A stretch of 14,721 nt of DNA from Chitinophagaceae bacterium UBA2791 (GTDB lineage Bacteria > Bacteroidota > Bacteroidia > Chitinophagales > Chitinophagaceae), in assembly GCA_002352105.1 (NCBI GenBank), contig DEHV01000036.1, positions 16,628 through 31,348 of the forward strand. Direction: 5' to 3'. Under the pieces are notes generated by a model. It had not been told where the DNA came from. It searched no databases and saw only the letters and a program-made list of their open reading frames with translations. Both the position numbers and the translations under genes were made by a program. Shown piece by piece: positions 1 to 7,431 of this stretch (its first letter is position 1; each line of letters begins with the position of its first letter).

Positions 1-1065
1 CATGGCACCAACCCCGCCAGCGCCGTGCTGGCAGGCATGAAGGTGGTGGTGGTAAAAAGCGATGAAGAAGGACATATCGACGTATCGGACCTTCGCGCGA
101 GAGCGGAGCAATATAAAGACAGCCTCGCCGCGCTGATGGTAACCTACCCCTCCACGCACGGCGTTTTCGAAGAAAGCATCAAGGATATCTGCGCCATCGT
201 GCATGAAAACGGCGGCCTGGTATATATGGACGGCGCCAACATGAACGCGCAGGTTGGACTCACTTCTCCGGGCAATATCGGCGCCGACGTATGTCACCTG
301 AACCTGCATAAGACATTTGCCATCCCCCATGGCGGAGGAGGCCCCGGAATGGGACCTATCTGCGCGAATGAAAAGCTGGCGCCTTTTTTACCGGGTCATG
401 GCTTGTTTGGAAACAATGGCGAATACAATCGCGCCGTGAGCGCCGCGCCTTACGGATCTGCCAATATCCTGCTCATCAGCTATGCTTATATTAAAATGCT
501 GGGTGGGCAGGGACTGCGCGCCGCCACCGAATATGCCATACTGAATGCTAATTACATGAAGGCGAGGCTGGAGAAATATTACAAAACGCTTTACCTCGGC
601 AAGAACGGCGCCTGCGCCCATGAATTCATTGTGGACCTCCGCCCCTTTAAAAGCGCGGCAGGTATAGAAGCGGAAGATGTGGCCAAAAGACTGATGGACT
701 ACGGGTTTCACGCGCCTACGGTGAGCTTCCCCGTTCCTGGCACCATGATGATAGAGCCGACGGAAAGCGAGTCGAAAGCAGAACTCGATCTTTTTTGCAA
801 CGCCATGATCGGCATATACGAAGAGATCAATGCCATTATCGCCGGACAGTCAGACAAAACAGACAATCCGTTAAAAAATGCGCCGCATACCATGCTGGAA
901 GTTTGCGGGGAAGAATGGAAACATGCTTATTCAAGACAACAGGCTGCATTTCCGCTTCCCCAGGTAGCCCGGAATAAATTCTGGCCCGCGGTTGCCAGGA
1001 TCAATAATACCTATGGCGACAGGAACCTGATCTGTACCTGCGAACCCACGGAAGCATATGCGTAA
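1..1065 (+). CDS. gcvP: Glycine dehydrogenase (decarboxylating), P protein, C-terminal part
   Basis: The reading frame is open from the first base, so this is the 3' end of a gene that begins outside the window; 354 residues are present against roughly 950 for the full protein. It starts in the hallmark HGTNPASA segment and contains LNLHKTFAIPHGGGGPG, in which the lysine at bases 310-312 is the expected pyridoxal-phosphate Schiff-base lysine followed by the glycine-rich loop. The C-terminal region with GTMMIEPTESE and ARINNTYGDRNL is also typical of the family. The enzyme decarboxylates glycine and passes the aminomethyl group to the lipoyl arm of the H protein (GcvH) in the cytoplasmic glycine cleavage system. 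No other gcv gene is visible. The frame is intact to its TAA stop. Confidence 0.97.
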   Translation, partial: HGTNPASAVLAGMKVVVVKSDEEGHIDVSDLRARAEQYKDSLAALMVTYPSTHGVFEESIKDICAIVHENGGLVYMDGANMNAQVGLTSPGNIGADVCHLNLHKTFAIPHGGGGPGMGPICANEKLAPFLPGHGLFGNNGEYNRAVSAAPYGSANILLISYAYIKMLGGQGLRAATEYAILNANYMKARLEKYYKTLYLGKNGACAHEFIVDLRPFKSAAGIEAEDVAKRLMDYGFHAPTVSFPVPGTMMIEPTESESKAELDLFCNAMIGIYEEINAIIAGQSDKTDNPLKNAPHTMLEVCGEEWKHAYSRQQAAFPLPQVARNKFWPAVARINNTYGDRNLICTCEPTEAYA

Positions 1066-1087
1066 ATAGATCATCTTTTTAAAAAAA

Positions 1088-1112
1088 GGTTAAGCCCGCG
1101 GGATTATTAACC
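1088..1112 (+). terminator. Weak hairpin after gcvP, possible terminator
   Basis: GGTTAA at 1088-1093 pairs with TTAACC at 1107-1112 across a 13-nt loop that itself contains the palindrome CCCGCGGG. The hairpin lies 23 bp after the gcvP stop, is preceded by an A tract and is followed by GTTTTCCTTTAATTT, which is only moderately T-rich. The stem is short, so a terminator role is tentative. Confidence 0.3.
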
Positions 1113-1137
1113 GTTTTCCTTTAATTTAATACCCGAT

Positions 1138-2247
1138 ATGCGTTTACTATTTATTACTATCCTAACGATTATGACAATCCAGACCTCCATTGGCCAGCCC
1201 TATCTTTTTGTAGGCTGTTATACGGACAAAGACAGCAAGGGTATCTATACCTATCATTTTAATACGACTACCGGCGACTTCAACAGCGTGGGCTCTATCT
1301 TATCGGAAAGCGCTTCCTACCTGGCCATTACGCCCGATGGAAGCTCCTTTTTTTCCGTAGATGAAGCCGGCGGTAAAACGCCAGGCGGGGTCAACGCGTT
1401 TTCATTTGACCCTGATTCGGGCGAACTGGAATTTAACAATAAACAACCCAGCCACGGCGACCATCCCTGCCATGTTTCGATAGATAAAACCAATAAATGG
1501 GTAGCGGTGGCCAATTATAGCGGAGGCAATTTTTCCATCTACCCGCTTCGGTCCGATGGCTATCTCGGAGCTGCCGCTCAAACGATCCAGCATTCCGGGC
1601 GCAGCGTAGACCGGGAACGCCAGGACAAACCGTATGGCCATGCCGCCGTATTTACGCCGGATAACCGCTTCCTGGTACTGGTCGACCTCGGCATCGACAA
1701 ATTGATGATCCATGCGTTCGACCCCAGTAAAGAAAAACCCCTGAACGAAAAAGCGACTGAAGTAAAGACCACTCCAGGAGCCGGTCCCCGTCATATTGTT
1801 TTTCACGAACAATTGCCCTTTGCCTATGTCATCGAAGAAATGCTGGGATATGTGGACGTCTACCAATACGGCAACGGCAATCTTACGCCGCTGCAAAGGA
1901 TCAACTCCCACCCGCCGGGCTTTAAAGGGGAAATCGCCAGCGCAGCCATCCGCATCTCTCCCGACGGAAGGTTTTTATATGCCTCCAACAGGGGTGAATC
2001 GAATACGATCGCTATCTTTTCCATCAACCAGCAATCAGGACGGCTGGAATCCGTGGGATTTCAAAAATCAGGAGGCGAATGGCCAAGGGATATCCTGATC
2101 GATCCCACCGGCAATTTTTTACTCGCTGCAAATGTAAAGACCAACAATATCGCGATCTTCAAAAGAGATAAGCAAACAGGGTTATTGCAGCCCACAGGAA
2201 AAGAAATATCCGTTCCTAAACCGGTAAGCATGATCATACTTGAATAA
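1138..2247 (+). CDS. Exported lactonase-family beta-propeller (6-phosphogluconolactonase-like)
   Basis: This 369-residue protein matches the seven-bladed propeller lactonase family (Pgl/YbhE type, Lactonase domain). Repeated blade motifs are visible: HPCHVSIDKTNKWVAVANYSGG, YGHAAVFTPDNRFLVLVDLG, GPRHIVFHEQLPFAYVIEE, RISPDGRFLYASNRGESNTI and DPTGNFLLAANVKTNNIAIF. Family members hydrolyse sugar lactones such as 6-phosphogluconolactone. This one starts with a hydrophobic segment (MRLLFITILTIMTIQTSIGQ), so it is probably exported to the periplasm. That makes a role in cytosolic pentose-phosphate metabolism unlikely and a role on extracellular or periplasmic lactones more plausible; the substrate is unknown. 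The ATG at 1138 is chosen because it gives a complete signal peptide. The next gene is co-oriented 119 bp downstream. Confidence 0.85.
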   Translation: MRLLFITILTIMTIQTSIGQPYLFVGCYTDKDSKGIYTYHFNTTTGDFNSVGSILSESASYLAITPDGSSFFSVDEAGGKTPGGVNAFSFDPDSGELEFNNKQPSHGDHPCHVSIDKTNKWVAVANYSGGNFSIYPLRSDGYLGAAAQTIQHSGRSVDRERQDKPYGHAAVFTPDNRFLVLVDLGIDKLMIHAFDPSKEKPLNEKATEVKTTPGAGPRHIVFHEQLPFAYVIEEMLGYVDVYQYGNGNLTPLQRINSHPPGFKGEIASAAIRISPDGRFLYASNRGESNTIAIFSINQQSGRLESVGFQKSGGEWPRDILIDPTGNFLLAANVKTNNIAIFKRDKQTGLLQPTGKEISVPKPVSMIILE

Positions 2248-2366
2248 TACATAGTCCCTTATAAACGCTTCCATGAGCCGCAAGACCTTATAATATGGAG
2301 CTGAAGATAGATTAATGGAGCTTACGCCAGACGTACAAAACTTTACCCACCCTTAACCTATCAATT

Positions 2367-4316
2367 ATGCAAAAAGCATCCAGTAAACGTTCTTTATATC
2401 TTTTAAGGAGCTTATTCGCAGTATTGCTGATCTTTCCCTTTACCGCAAGCGCCGGCCCTGTCGGTCCATGGCGCAACAAAGTATCGACCGGAAGCAGCTT
2501 GGAAATCATGAATAATCTTATCCATCCCTTTGCCGGCAAGGAATACCTCAATACTCCGAAACCCTTGGACAACGGGCCTTCAGAGATGCCTGCCAGGTAT
2601 TTTTGGCTGATGGATTCCTATGTAGACAAAGTAGATGAAGGCATGAAAGCGCGCCCTGGAGCCAGCCTGGCGGAACTGAACGAATATTTCAATTCCTGGC
2701 ATTTCCCCTTTGCCATCCTCGGCCCTGCCGTATTGTATGCCAAGAAACACCCTTCCAACAAACGCTATCGCGATCCCCGCATGCTGGATCTGGCCCTCCG
2801 TATAGGCGATATGATGGCGGCGGAAAGCGTTAAAGGAGATTACGAAAAGCGGGTGGATAACGACTGGGAAACCTATATGTGGCTGGAGACCTACCGGATA
2901 CTAATAAACGAATTAGGCGAAGAAAGAAAAGCGCTATGGAAACAGGAGCTTATTAAATATATCAAAGAGCTGGAGGAGGAATGTATTCAAAGAATAGACC
3001 TTGCCTGGTATAATTCCCCTTATACAGGCACTTCGCCAAATCACTATGCCATCTATGCTTCTATGGTACACCTGGCCGGCAAAGTGTTTAAGGAAGAGAA
3101 CTGGGTAAAGCTGGGAGCGCATATCCTCAAGCGGTTTGCCACTATTGAACAAACGCCGGACGGTTACTGGGGAGAATTCATAAGAGCCAGTCCAACCATC
3201 GGGTATAACCACCTCACGCTCTACTGTGTGGCCCTGTATTGGGAACATAGCGGCGATAAATCAGTTCTTCCCGCCCTGCGCAGGGCCACGGATTTTCACA
3301 AGAATTTCACCTACCCTAACGGGGAACCGGTAGAAGTGGTGAACGACCGCAATCGCTATTGGACAGGGTCAATAATACGTAGCGCCGACCAAACCAACCC
3401 TAATAATTACCTGACGGTTATCCCCTGGGGCCAGTTTGCCTTTACCAATTTTCCGGATGGACGCCGTTATGTGCAATTCCTGACCAGTTTTTATCAACCG
3501 AAAGACATGAATGTGGACCTGTTGGGCAGATTGGCCCAGAATATCCTCTATTATCATGAGGGGCCGATGAAACCCATCCCGCAGGATCAGCCGCAATACA
3601 GTTACCGACTCAAGGAAGTGGAAGCCGGCATCAGTAAGAATGGGCCATGGGTCACGGCTTTTTCCGGGGTGATAAGTCCCCCGGTCATTTATAGCCGGTT
3701 TCATCTCGACTGCCAGGGGAACCTGGGCATTTTTCACAAGCAACTCGGTCATATCATCTCCGGCGCCAACTCAAAACGCCAGCCGGAACTGGCTACTTTC
3801 CAGGGGAAGCTGATGGGCAACTATTATACCATTCCCGTCAGTACCCGGCTTCAGATGGCTGCCGATACCAACCGGCTGTCGCTGGCTTACTATAAGTTTT
3901 TTGCTGATCTGTATATCCCTAAGCCCTCGGAAAAAGAGCTGAAGTTTCGTTTTGTCATTTCCAGTATAGGCGAAGCGGTGGAAGACCCGGCATTGAATCT
4001 CCAATTGTGCCTGATACCCGGGAAAACGTTGGAAACAGCCACAGGAAAGAAGATCATGCTGAGCGACCAACGTATTGAATTATCCCCCGAAGAGATCGGC
4101 GGATGGATAAAACACAACGGGTGGACCTTGCAGGCGGATCCTACGGCAAGCTTGTCCTGGCCGGTTTACCCCTTTAATCCTTATACAGACAAGCCGGAAG
4201 AGAACCTTGCGCGCGCTGTAGGGCGACTGACGGTTCCGCTGAAGCTAAGGACAAAACCAGGAAAATATCTCCGAACCAACGACCAGGAGATAGATTTTCT
4301 GCTGAGGACGGAATAA
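2367..4316 (+). CDS. Exported protein resembling (alpha/alpha)-toroid polysaccharide lyases
   Basis: The protein has 649 residues and starts with a signal peptide (about residues 1-30, ending TASAG). Residues about 70-400 are alpha-helical and rich in Trp and Tyr, with motifs spaced as in (alpha/alpha)-toroid lyases and glycosidases: SPNHYAIY at 223-230, PDGYWGE at 264-270, GYNHLTLY at 279-286 and NDRNRYW at 326-332. The rest (about 410-649) looks beta-rich, as in the C-terminal sandwich of heparinase- or alginate-lyase-like enzymes. Conserved Asn-His-Tyr clusters would suit uronate beta-elimination, but I cannot assign a polysaccharide lyase family or a substrate. It lies downstream of an exported lactonase without the SusC/SusD pair, sulfatase or glycosidase genes of a typical utilization locus, though these could lie elsewhere. 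The start was chosen for the intact signal peptide. Likely periplasmic. The toroid assignment is an inference from motif layout. Confidence 0.6.
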   Translation: MQKASSKRSLYLLRSLFAVLLIFPFTASAGPVGPWRNKVSTGSSLEIMNNLIHPFAGKEYLNTPKPLDNGPSEMPARYFWLMDSYVDKVDEGMKARPGASLAELNEYFNSWHFPFAILGPAVLYAKKHPSNKRYRDPRMLDLALRIGDMMAAESVKGDYEKRVDNDWETYMWLETYRILINELGEERKALWKQELIKYIKELEEECIQRIDLAWYNSPYTGTSPNHYAIYASMVHLAGKVFKEENWVKLGAHILKRFATIEQTPDGYWGEFIRASPTIGYNHLTLYCVALYWEHSGDKSVLPALRRATDFHKNFTYPNGEPVEVVNDRNRYWTGSIIRSADQTNPNNYLTVIPWGQFAFTNFPDGRRYVQFLTSFYQPKDMNVDLLGRLAQNILYYHEGPMKPIPQDQPQYSYRLKEVEAGISKNGPWVTAFSGVISPPVIYSRFHLDCQGNLGIFHKQLGHIISGANSKRQPELATFQGKLMGNYYTIPVSTRLQMAADTNRLSLAYYKFFADLYIPKPSEKELKFRFVISSIGEAVEDPALNLQLCLIPGKTLETATGKKIMLSDQRIELSPEEIGGWIKHNGWTLQADPTASLSWPVYPFNPYTDKPEENLARAVGRLTVPLKLRTKPGKYLRTNDQEIDFLLRTE

Positions 4317-4330
4317 TGAATATATCGTAA

Positions 4331-4338
4331 TAATTTTG
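4331..4338 (+). promoter_or_regulatory. Bacteroidota-type -7 element (TAATTTTG) before the SRPBCC gene
   Basis: TAATTTTG matches the TAnnTTTG -7 consensus of Bacteroidota sigma factors. No good -33 TTG lies 17-23 bp upstream. It would give a leader of about 115 nt before the ATG at 4462. Its position inside an upstream TTG-started extension of that frame argues against using the TTG as the start. Confidence 0.4.
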
Positions 4339-4461
4339 TTCAGTCGGATCCTCTATGAAGGGGGATCAGCCCCCGCAATAAGGGTCTTAGCCGATAGAAA
4401 GCTGCGGATCGCCCGGCAGGACGCAGCATTGTTCTTATCTGATAACCATAAGCAAAAGACA

Positions 4462-4962
4462 ATGGACTATTACGACTGGAATCAATTCGTTAAACGGATC
4501 ACGATCCATGTTCCTACCCAGGTCGTGTACGATGCCTGGTCTACCGCTAAGGGCCTGGAATCGTGGTTTCTGCGCAAGGCCGTTTTTTATGACTCCTATG
4601 GACGCCCCCGCGGGCAGGAAGAAAAATTCCAGGCCGGCGACGCATACCTCTGGCAATGGTATGGGTATCCGGACCATGTAACGGAAAAAAAACGCATACT
4701 TTCTCTGAACGGAAAGGATTTTTTACAATTCCGTTTCTCGGGCGACTGCATCGTCAGCGTCAAAATAAAATCGGAAAACAACGAAACCGTCTGCGAACTG
4801 GAGCAGCATGATTTCCCGGAGGACGACCAGGAAAAAATAGACCTGCACATCGGATGCAGCACAGGATGGACCTTTTACCTGGCCAATCTTAAATCCATAT
4901 TGGAAGGCGGCATCGACCTCAGAAACAAAAATATCGATATTGAAGATGTGGTCAATGCCTGA
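4462..4962 (+). CDS. SRPBCC / AHSA1-like domain protein
   Basis: This 166-residue soluble protein has the layout of the START/Bet v 1-like SRPBCC fold. It opens with a beta strand and the typical ITIHVPTQVVYDAWSTAKGLESWF segment (residues about 9-34), continues with the strand-rich core FQAGDAYLWQWYGYP and VTEKKRILSLNGKDFLQFRF, and ends with the long C-terminal helix (GWTFYLANLKSILEGGIDLR). AHSA1-like members bind small hydrophobic ligands or assist other proteins; no specific role can be read here. The frame stays open upstream to a TTG at 4336, but the fold starts just after the ATG at 4462, the extra 42 codons do not resemble the family, and a promoter-like element overlaps that TTG. No signal peptide, so cytoplasmic. 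Confidence 0.8.
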   Translation: MDYYDWNQFVKRITIHVPTQVVYDAWSTAKGLESWFLRKAVFYDSYGRPRGQEEKFQAGDAYLWQWYGYPDHVTEKKRILSLNGKDFLQFRFSGDCIVSVKIKSENNETVCELEQHDFPEDDQEKIDLHIGCSTGWTFYLANLKSILEGGIDLRNKNIDIEDVVNA

Positions 4963-4969
4963 ACAACGA

Positions 4970-4998
4970 CCTAAACGCTTACCAAAGAAGCGCTTAGG
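4970..4998 (+). terminator. Strong hairpin after the SRPBCC gene, no U tract
   Basis: CCTAAACGCTT (4970-4980) pairs with AAGCGCTTAGG (4988-4998) around the 7-nt loop ACCAAAG: 11 positions with a single A-C mismatch at 4975/4993. It begins 8 bp after the stop of the SRPBCC gene. There is no T run after it, so it could be a processing or 3'-end stabilising structure, or part of the cold-shock gene leader, rather than a classical intrinsic terminator. Confidence 0.4.
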
Positions 4999-5083
4999 AT
5001 CGATCCGGAATAGTTGGGTCAAATGCCGTTAATTGGCCAAAATATGCTTAACTTCGGAGCTTTATTTTATACTAATACAATTA

Positions 5084-5287
5084 ATGATGGACAACAAAAT
5101 CCAGGGAACCGTTAAATTTTTCAACACAGAAAAAGGATTCGGTTTTATCAAACACGATGATTCCAGCAAGGAAACATTCGTACATGTTAGCGGCCTGATT
5201 GATGAGATCAAAGAAAATGATCGTGTAGAATTCGATGTGCAAAATGGAAAAAAGGGCTTAAATGCGGTGAATGTAAAACTGATCTGA
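5084..5287 (+). CDS. Cold-shock domain protein (CspA family)
   Basis: This 67-residue protein is a single cold-shock domain, the usual length for bacterial Csp. Both RNA-binding motifs are present: RNP1 as KGFGFI (residues 17-22) and RNP2 as FVHVS (residues 32-36), in the context GTVKFFNTEKGFGFI. It binds single-stranded RNA or DNA and acts as an RNA chaperone in the cytoplasm. Two ATGs are adjacent (5084 and 5087); either fits. The frame could be extended to a TTG at 5033, but those 17 residues are not part of the domain. The gene seems monocistronic: it is preceded by a 121-bp gap with a hairpin and followed by a good terminator. No TAnnTTTG promoter is obvious upstream. Confidence 0.95.
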   Translation: MMDNKIQGTVKFFNTEKGFGFIKHDDSSKETFVHVSGLIDEIKENDRVEFDVQNGKKGLNAVNVKLI

Positions 5288-5312
5288 TAAATCAATGATC
5301 TTTTTGCAAGAG

Positions 5313-5347
5313 ATAAGAGGCTGTTCCAGACGGCCTCTTATTTTTTT
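5313..5347 (+). terminator. Rho-independent terminator of the cold-shock gene
   Basis: ATAAGAGGC (5313-5321) pairs perfectly with GCCTCTTAT (5333-5341). The stem extends inward by TGT/ACG (one T-G wobble) to a 5-nt loop, and it is followed directly by a run of seven T (5341-5347). It starts 25 bp after the stop. This is the clearest intrinsic terminator in the window. Confidence 0.88.
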
Positions 5348-5491
5348 ATACTTCATAAGCCATATGCGCAGATCGCCCTTAGCGCCTCCGGCCAACCTTC
5401 GCATAAAGCAGCATTAGCGCCTGTTTTCAATCCTACAATTTTCGCCCCGGTCAGCTTGCGGCAAGATCATTAAGAAGATTATCTTCGCGTT

Positions 5492-7381
5492 ATGCATTAT
5501 GTTTCCGTAGAGGGCCTTACAAAATCCTATGGGGTAAAGCCCCTGTTCACAAACATTTCATTTCATATTGAAGAAGGCGATAAGATCGCGCTTGTCGCCC
5601 GCAACGGCAGCGGCAAATCCACCCTGCTCCGGATTCTCTCCGGTAAAGAAACGCCGGATAGCGGAACGGTATGGATCCATAAGGATGTTACCGTAGCGCT
5701 CTTTGAGCAGGAGCCTTCCTTCATTGAAAACAAATCCATATTAGACAATATATTTCATCACGACCATCCCGTGATCCGCGCCATCAAAGCGTATGAAGAG
5801 GCCGTAGACTCCGGAGACGAACGACGGCTTACGCAATCCATCATCGAGATGGATGAGCTGAATGCATGGGACTTCGACCATAAGGTCAGCCAGATATTCG
5901 GCAAGCTGAATATCCACCGGCTGCAGCAGGAAGTCTCCACGCTTTCCGGCGGCCAAAGAAAAAGGGTGGCGCTTGCCAAAACGCTTATCGATATCGGGTT
6001 TGAACACAAACACGTATTGCTGATCATGGACGAGCCGACCAATCACCTAGACGTGCAGATGGTGGAATGGCTGGAACATTATCTCGACCAGGAAAAAATA
6101 ACCCTGCTCCTGGTAACCCACGACCGGTATTTCCTCGACAATGTATGCAAAGAAATATGGGAGATAGACGGCAGCCTTTATCCGTATAAGGGAGATTATG
6201 AGAACTTCCTGGAAAAAAAAGCCGGCCGGATAGAAAGCGAACAAGCCAGTATAGACAAGGCGCGCAATCTCTACCGGAAGGAACTGGAATGGATACGCAA
6301 ACAACCGAAGGCACGGACCACAAAATCAAAAAGCCGTATTGACGCTTTTGCCGACGTGGAAGCAAAGGCAAAGCAGACCATCGAAGATCAACGCATACAG
6401 CTCAACGTTAAAATGAGCCGTCTGGGCGGCAAAATAATCGAATTAAAGAAGGTCTATAAACAGTATGATGAGAAAGTGATATTGAAGGGGTTTGACTACA
6501 CGTTTAAAAAAGGCGAAAGAATCGGCATTATCGGGAGAAATGGCGCGGGAAAATCTACCTTCCTGAATATTATCCAGGGACTCGAGCCCGCCGACAGCGG
6601 TAAAATAAATATAGGCGACACCGTCGTTTTCGGGAATTATTCGCAGCAGGGCCTCAAAGTCAAGGAAGACCTGCGCGTCATCGAATTCGTAAAAAACATC
6701 GCCGAACATTTTCCCCTGGCCGACGGAGGAACCTTAAGCGCTTCCCAGTTCCTGAATCTTTTTCTTTTTCCGCCCGAACAGCAATACTCCTATATCTCTA
6801 CGCTGAGCGGCGGCGAAAAAAGAAGATTGCACCTGCTGTCCATCCTGTTCAGAAACCCTAATTTCCTGATACTGGACGAACCGACCAATGACCTTGATCT
6901 CCCGACGTTAGGGGTATTGGAAAATTTTTTAAGCGATTTCGCCGGGTGTTTGCTGATCGTTTCGCACGATCGTTACTTCATGGACCGTCTCGTGGATCAC
7001 CTGTTCGTATTTGAAGGAGAAGGTTCCATACGCGATTTTCCGGGCAACTACTCCTTATACCGGGCCTGGGTAAAAGAACAGGAGAACGCCGCGAGGAACA
7101 GGGAAACCAAACCCGAAGCAAAAAAAGCGGCGCCCGCTTCCCCGGAAACGGCTCCCGTCAAAAGAAAACTGACCTACTCCGAGCGCAAGGAATTCGAGGC
7201 CCTGATGCAGGAGCTTCAAGGCCTTGAAAAAGAAAAAAATGAGCTCACGGAAAGAATAAGCTCGGCAGGGCTACCTTATGATGAACTAACAAAAATGACC
7301 AACCGAATATCAGAAATAACGGCAACGATCGACAGTAAGGAACTGCGATGGCTTGAATTGAGCGAATTTGCCGGTCAATAA
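5492..7381 (+). CDS. uup: ABC-F family ATPase, Uup type
   Basis: The 629-residue protein has two ABC ATPase domains on one chain and no membrane segments, which defines ABC-F. Domain 1: Walker A ARNGSGKST (36-44), signature LSGGQ (151-155), Walker B VLLIMDE (175-181), then EPTNHLD. The inter-domain linker carries the WIRKQPKARTTKSKSR segment (267-282). Domain 2: Walker A GRNGAGKST (348-356), signature LSGGE, Walker B with DEPTNDLD (462-469). An Ala/Pro/Lys-rich tether (about 530-555) leads to a C-terminal coiled coil (about 557-625), as in E. coli Uup, which has similar length. ABC-F proteins act on the ribosome or on nucleic acid; Uup has been linked to ribosome function and precise excision of transposons. 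The first Walker A has Ala in place of the first Gly. The M28 peptidase follows 50 bp downstream. Confidence 0.92.
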   Translation: MHYVSVEGLTKSYGVKPLFTNISFHIEEGDKIALVARNGSGKSTLLRILSGKETPDSGTVWIHKDVTVALFEQEPSFIENKSILDNIFHHDHPVIRAIKAYEEAVDSGDERRLTQSIIEMDELNAWDFDHKVSQIFGKLNIHRLQQEVSTLSGGQRKRVALAKTLIDIGFEHKHVLLIMDEPTNHLDVQMVEWLEHYLDQEKITLLLVTHDRYFLDNVCKEIWEIDGSLYPYKGDYENFLEKKAGRIESEQASIDKARNLYRKELEWIRKQPKARTTKSKSRIDAFADVEAKAKQTIEDQRIQLNVKMSRLGGKIIELKKVYKQYDEKVILKGFDYTFKKGERIGIIGRNGAGKSTFLNIIQGLEPADSGKINIGDTVVFGNYSQQGLKVKEDLRVIEFVKNIAEHFPLADGGTLSASQFLNLFLFPPEQQYSYISTLSGGEKRRLHLLSILFRNPNFLILDEPTNDLDLPTLGVLENFLSDFAGCLLIVSHDRYFMDRLVDHLFVFEGEGSIRDFPGNYSLYRAWVKEQENAARNRETKPEAKKAAPASPETAPVKRKLTYSERKEFEALMQELQGLEKEKNELTERISSAGLPYDELTKMTNRISEITATIDSKELRWLELSEFAGQ

Positions 7382-7431
7382 CCATACTATCCGGCGTCAA
7401 TGAAAGTCAACGGCGCCGCCTGACCATTGTT

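Noticed and set aside
1402..1911. 169-codon open frame antisense to the lactonase gene
   Set aside because: It lies entirely opposite a well-supported gene, has no recognisable domain and no promoter; it is a by-product of the coding frame.
4336..4461. TTG-started N-terminal extension of the SRPBCC gene
   Set aside because: The SRPBCC fold begins right after the ATG at 4462, the extra 42 residues look unlike the family, and a promoter-like TAATTTTG overlaps the TTG.
5455..5486. Small palindromes CTTGC-G-GCAAG and GAAGAT-T-ATCTTC before uup
   Set aside because: They are 11 and 13 bp, short enough to arise by chance, and match no operator I can name.
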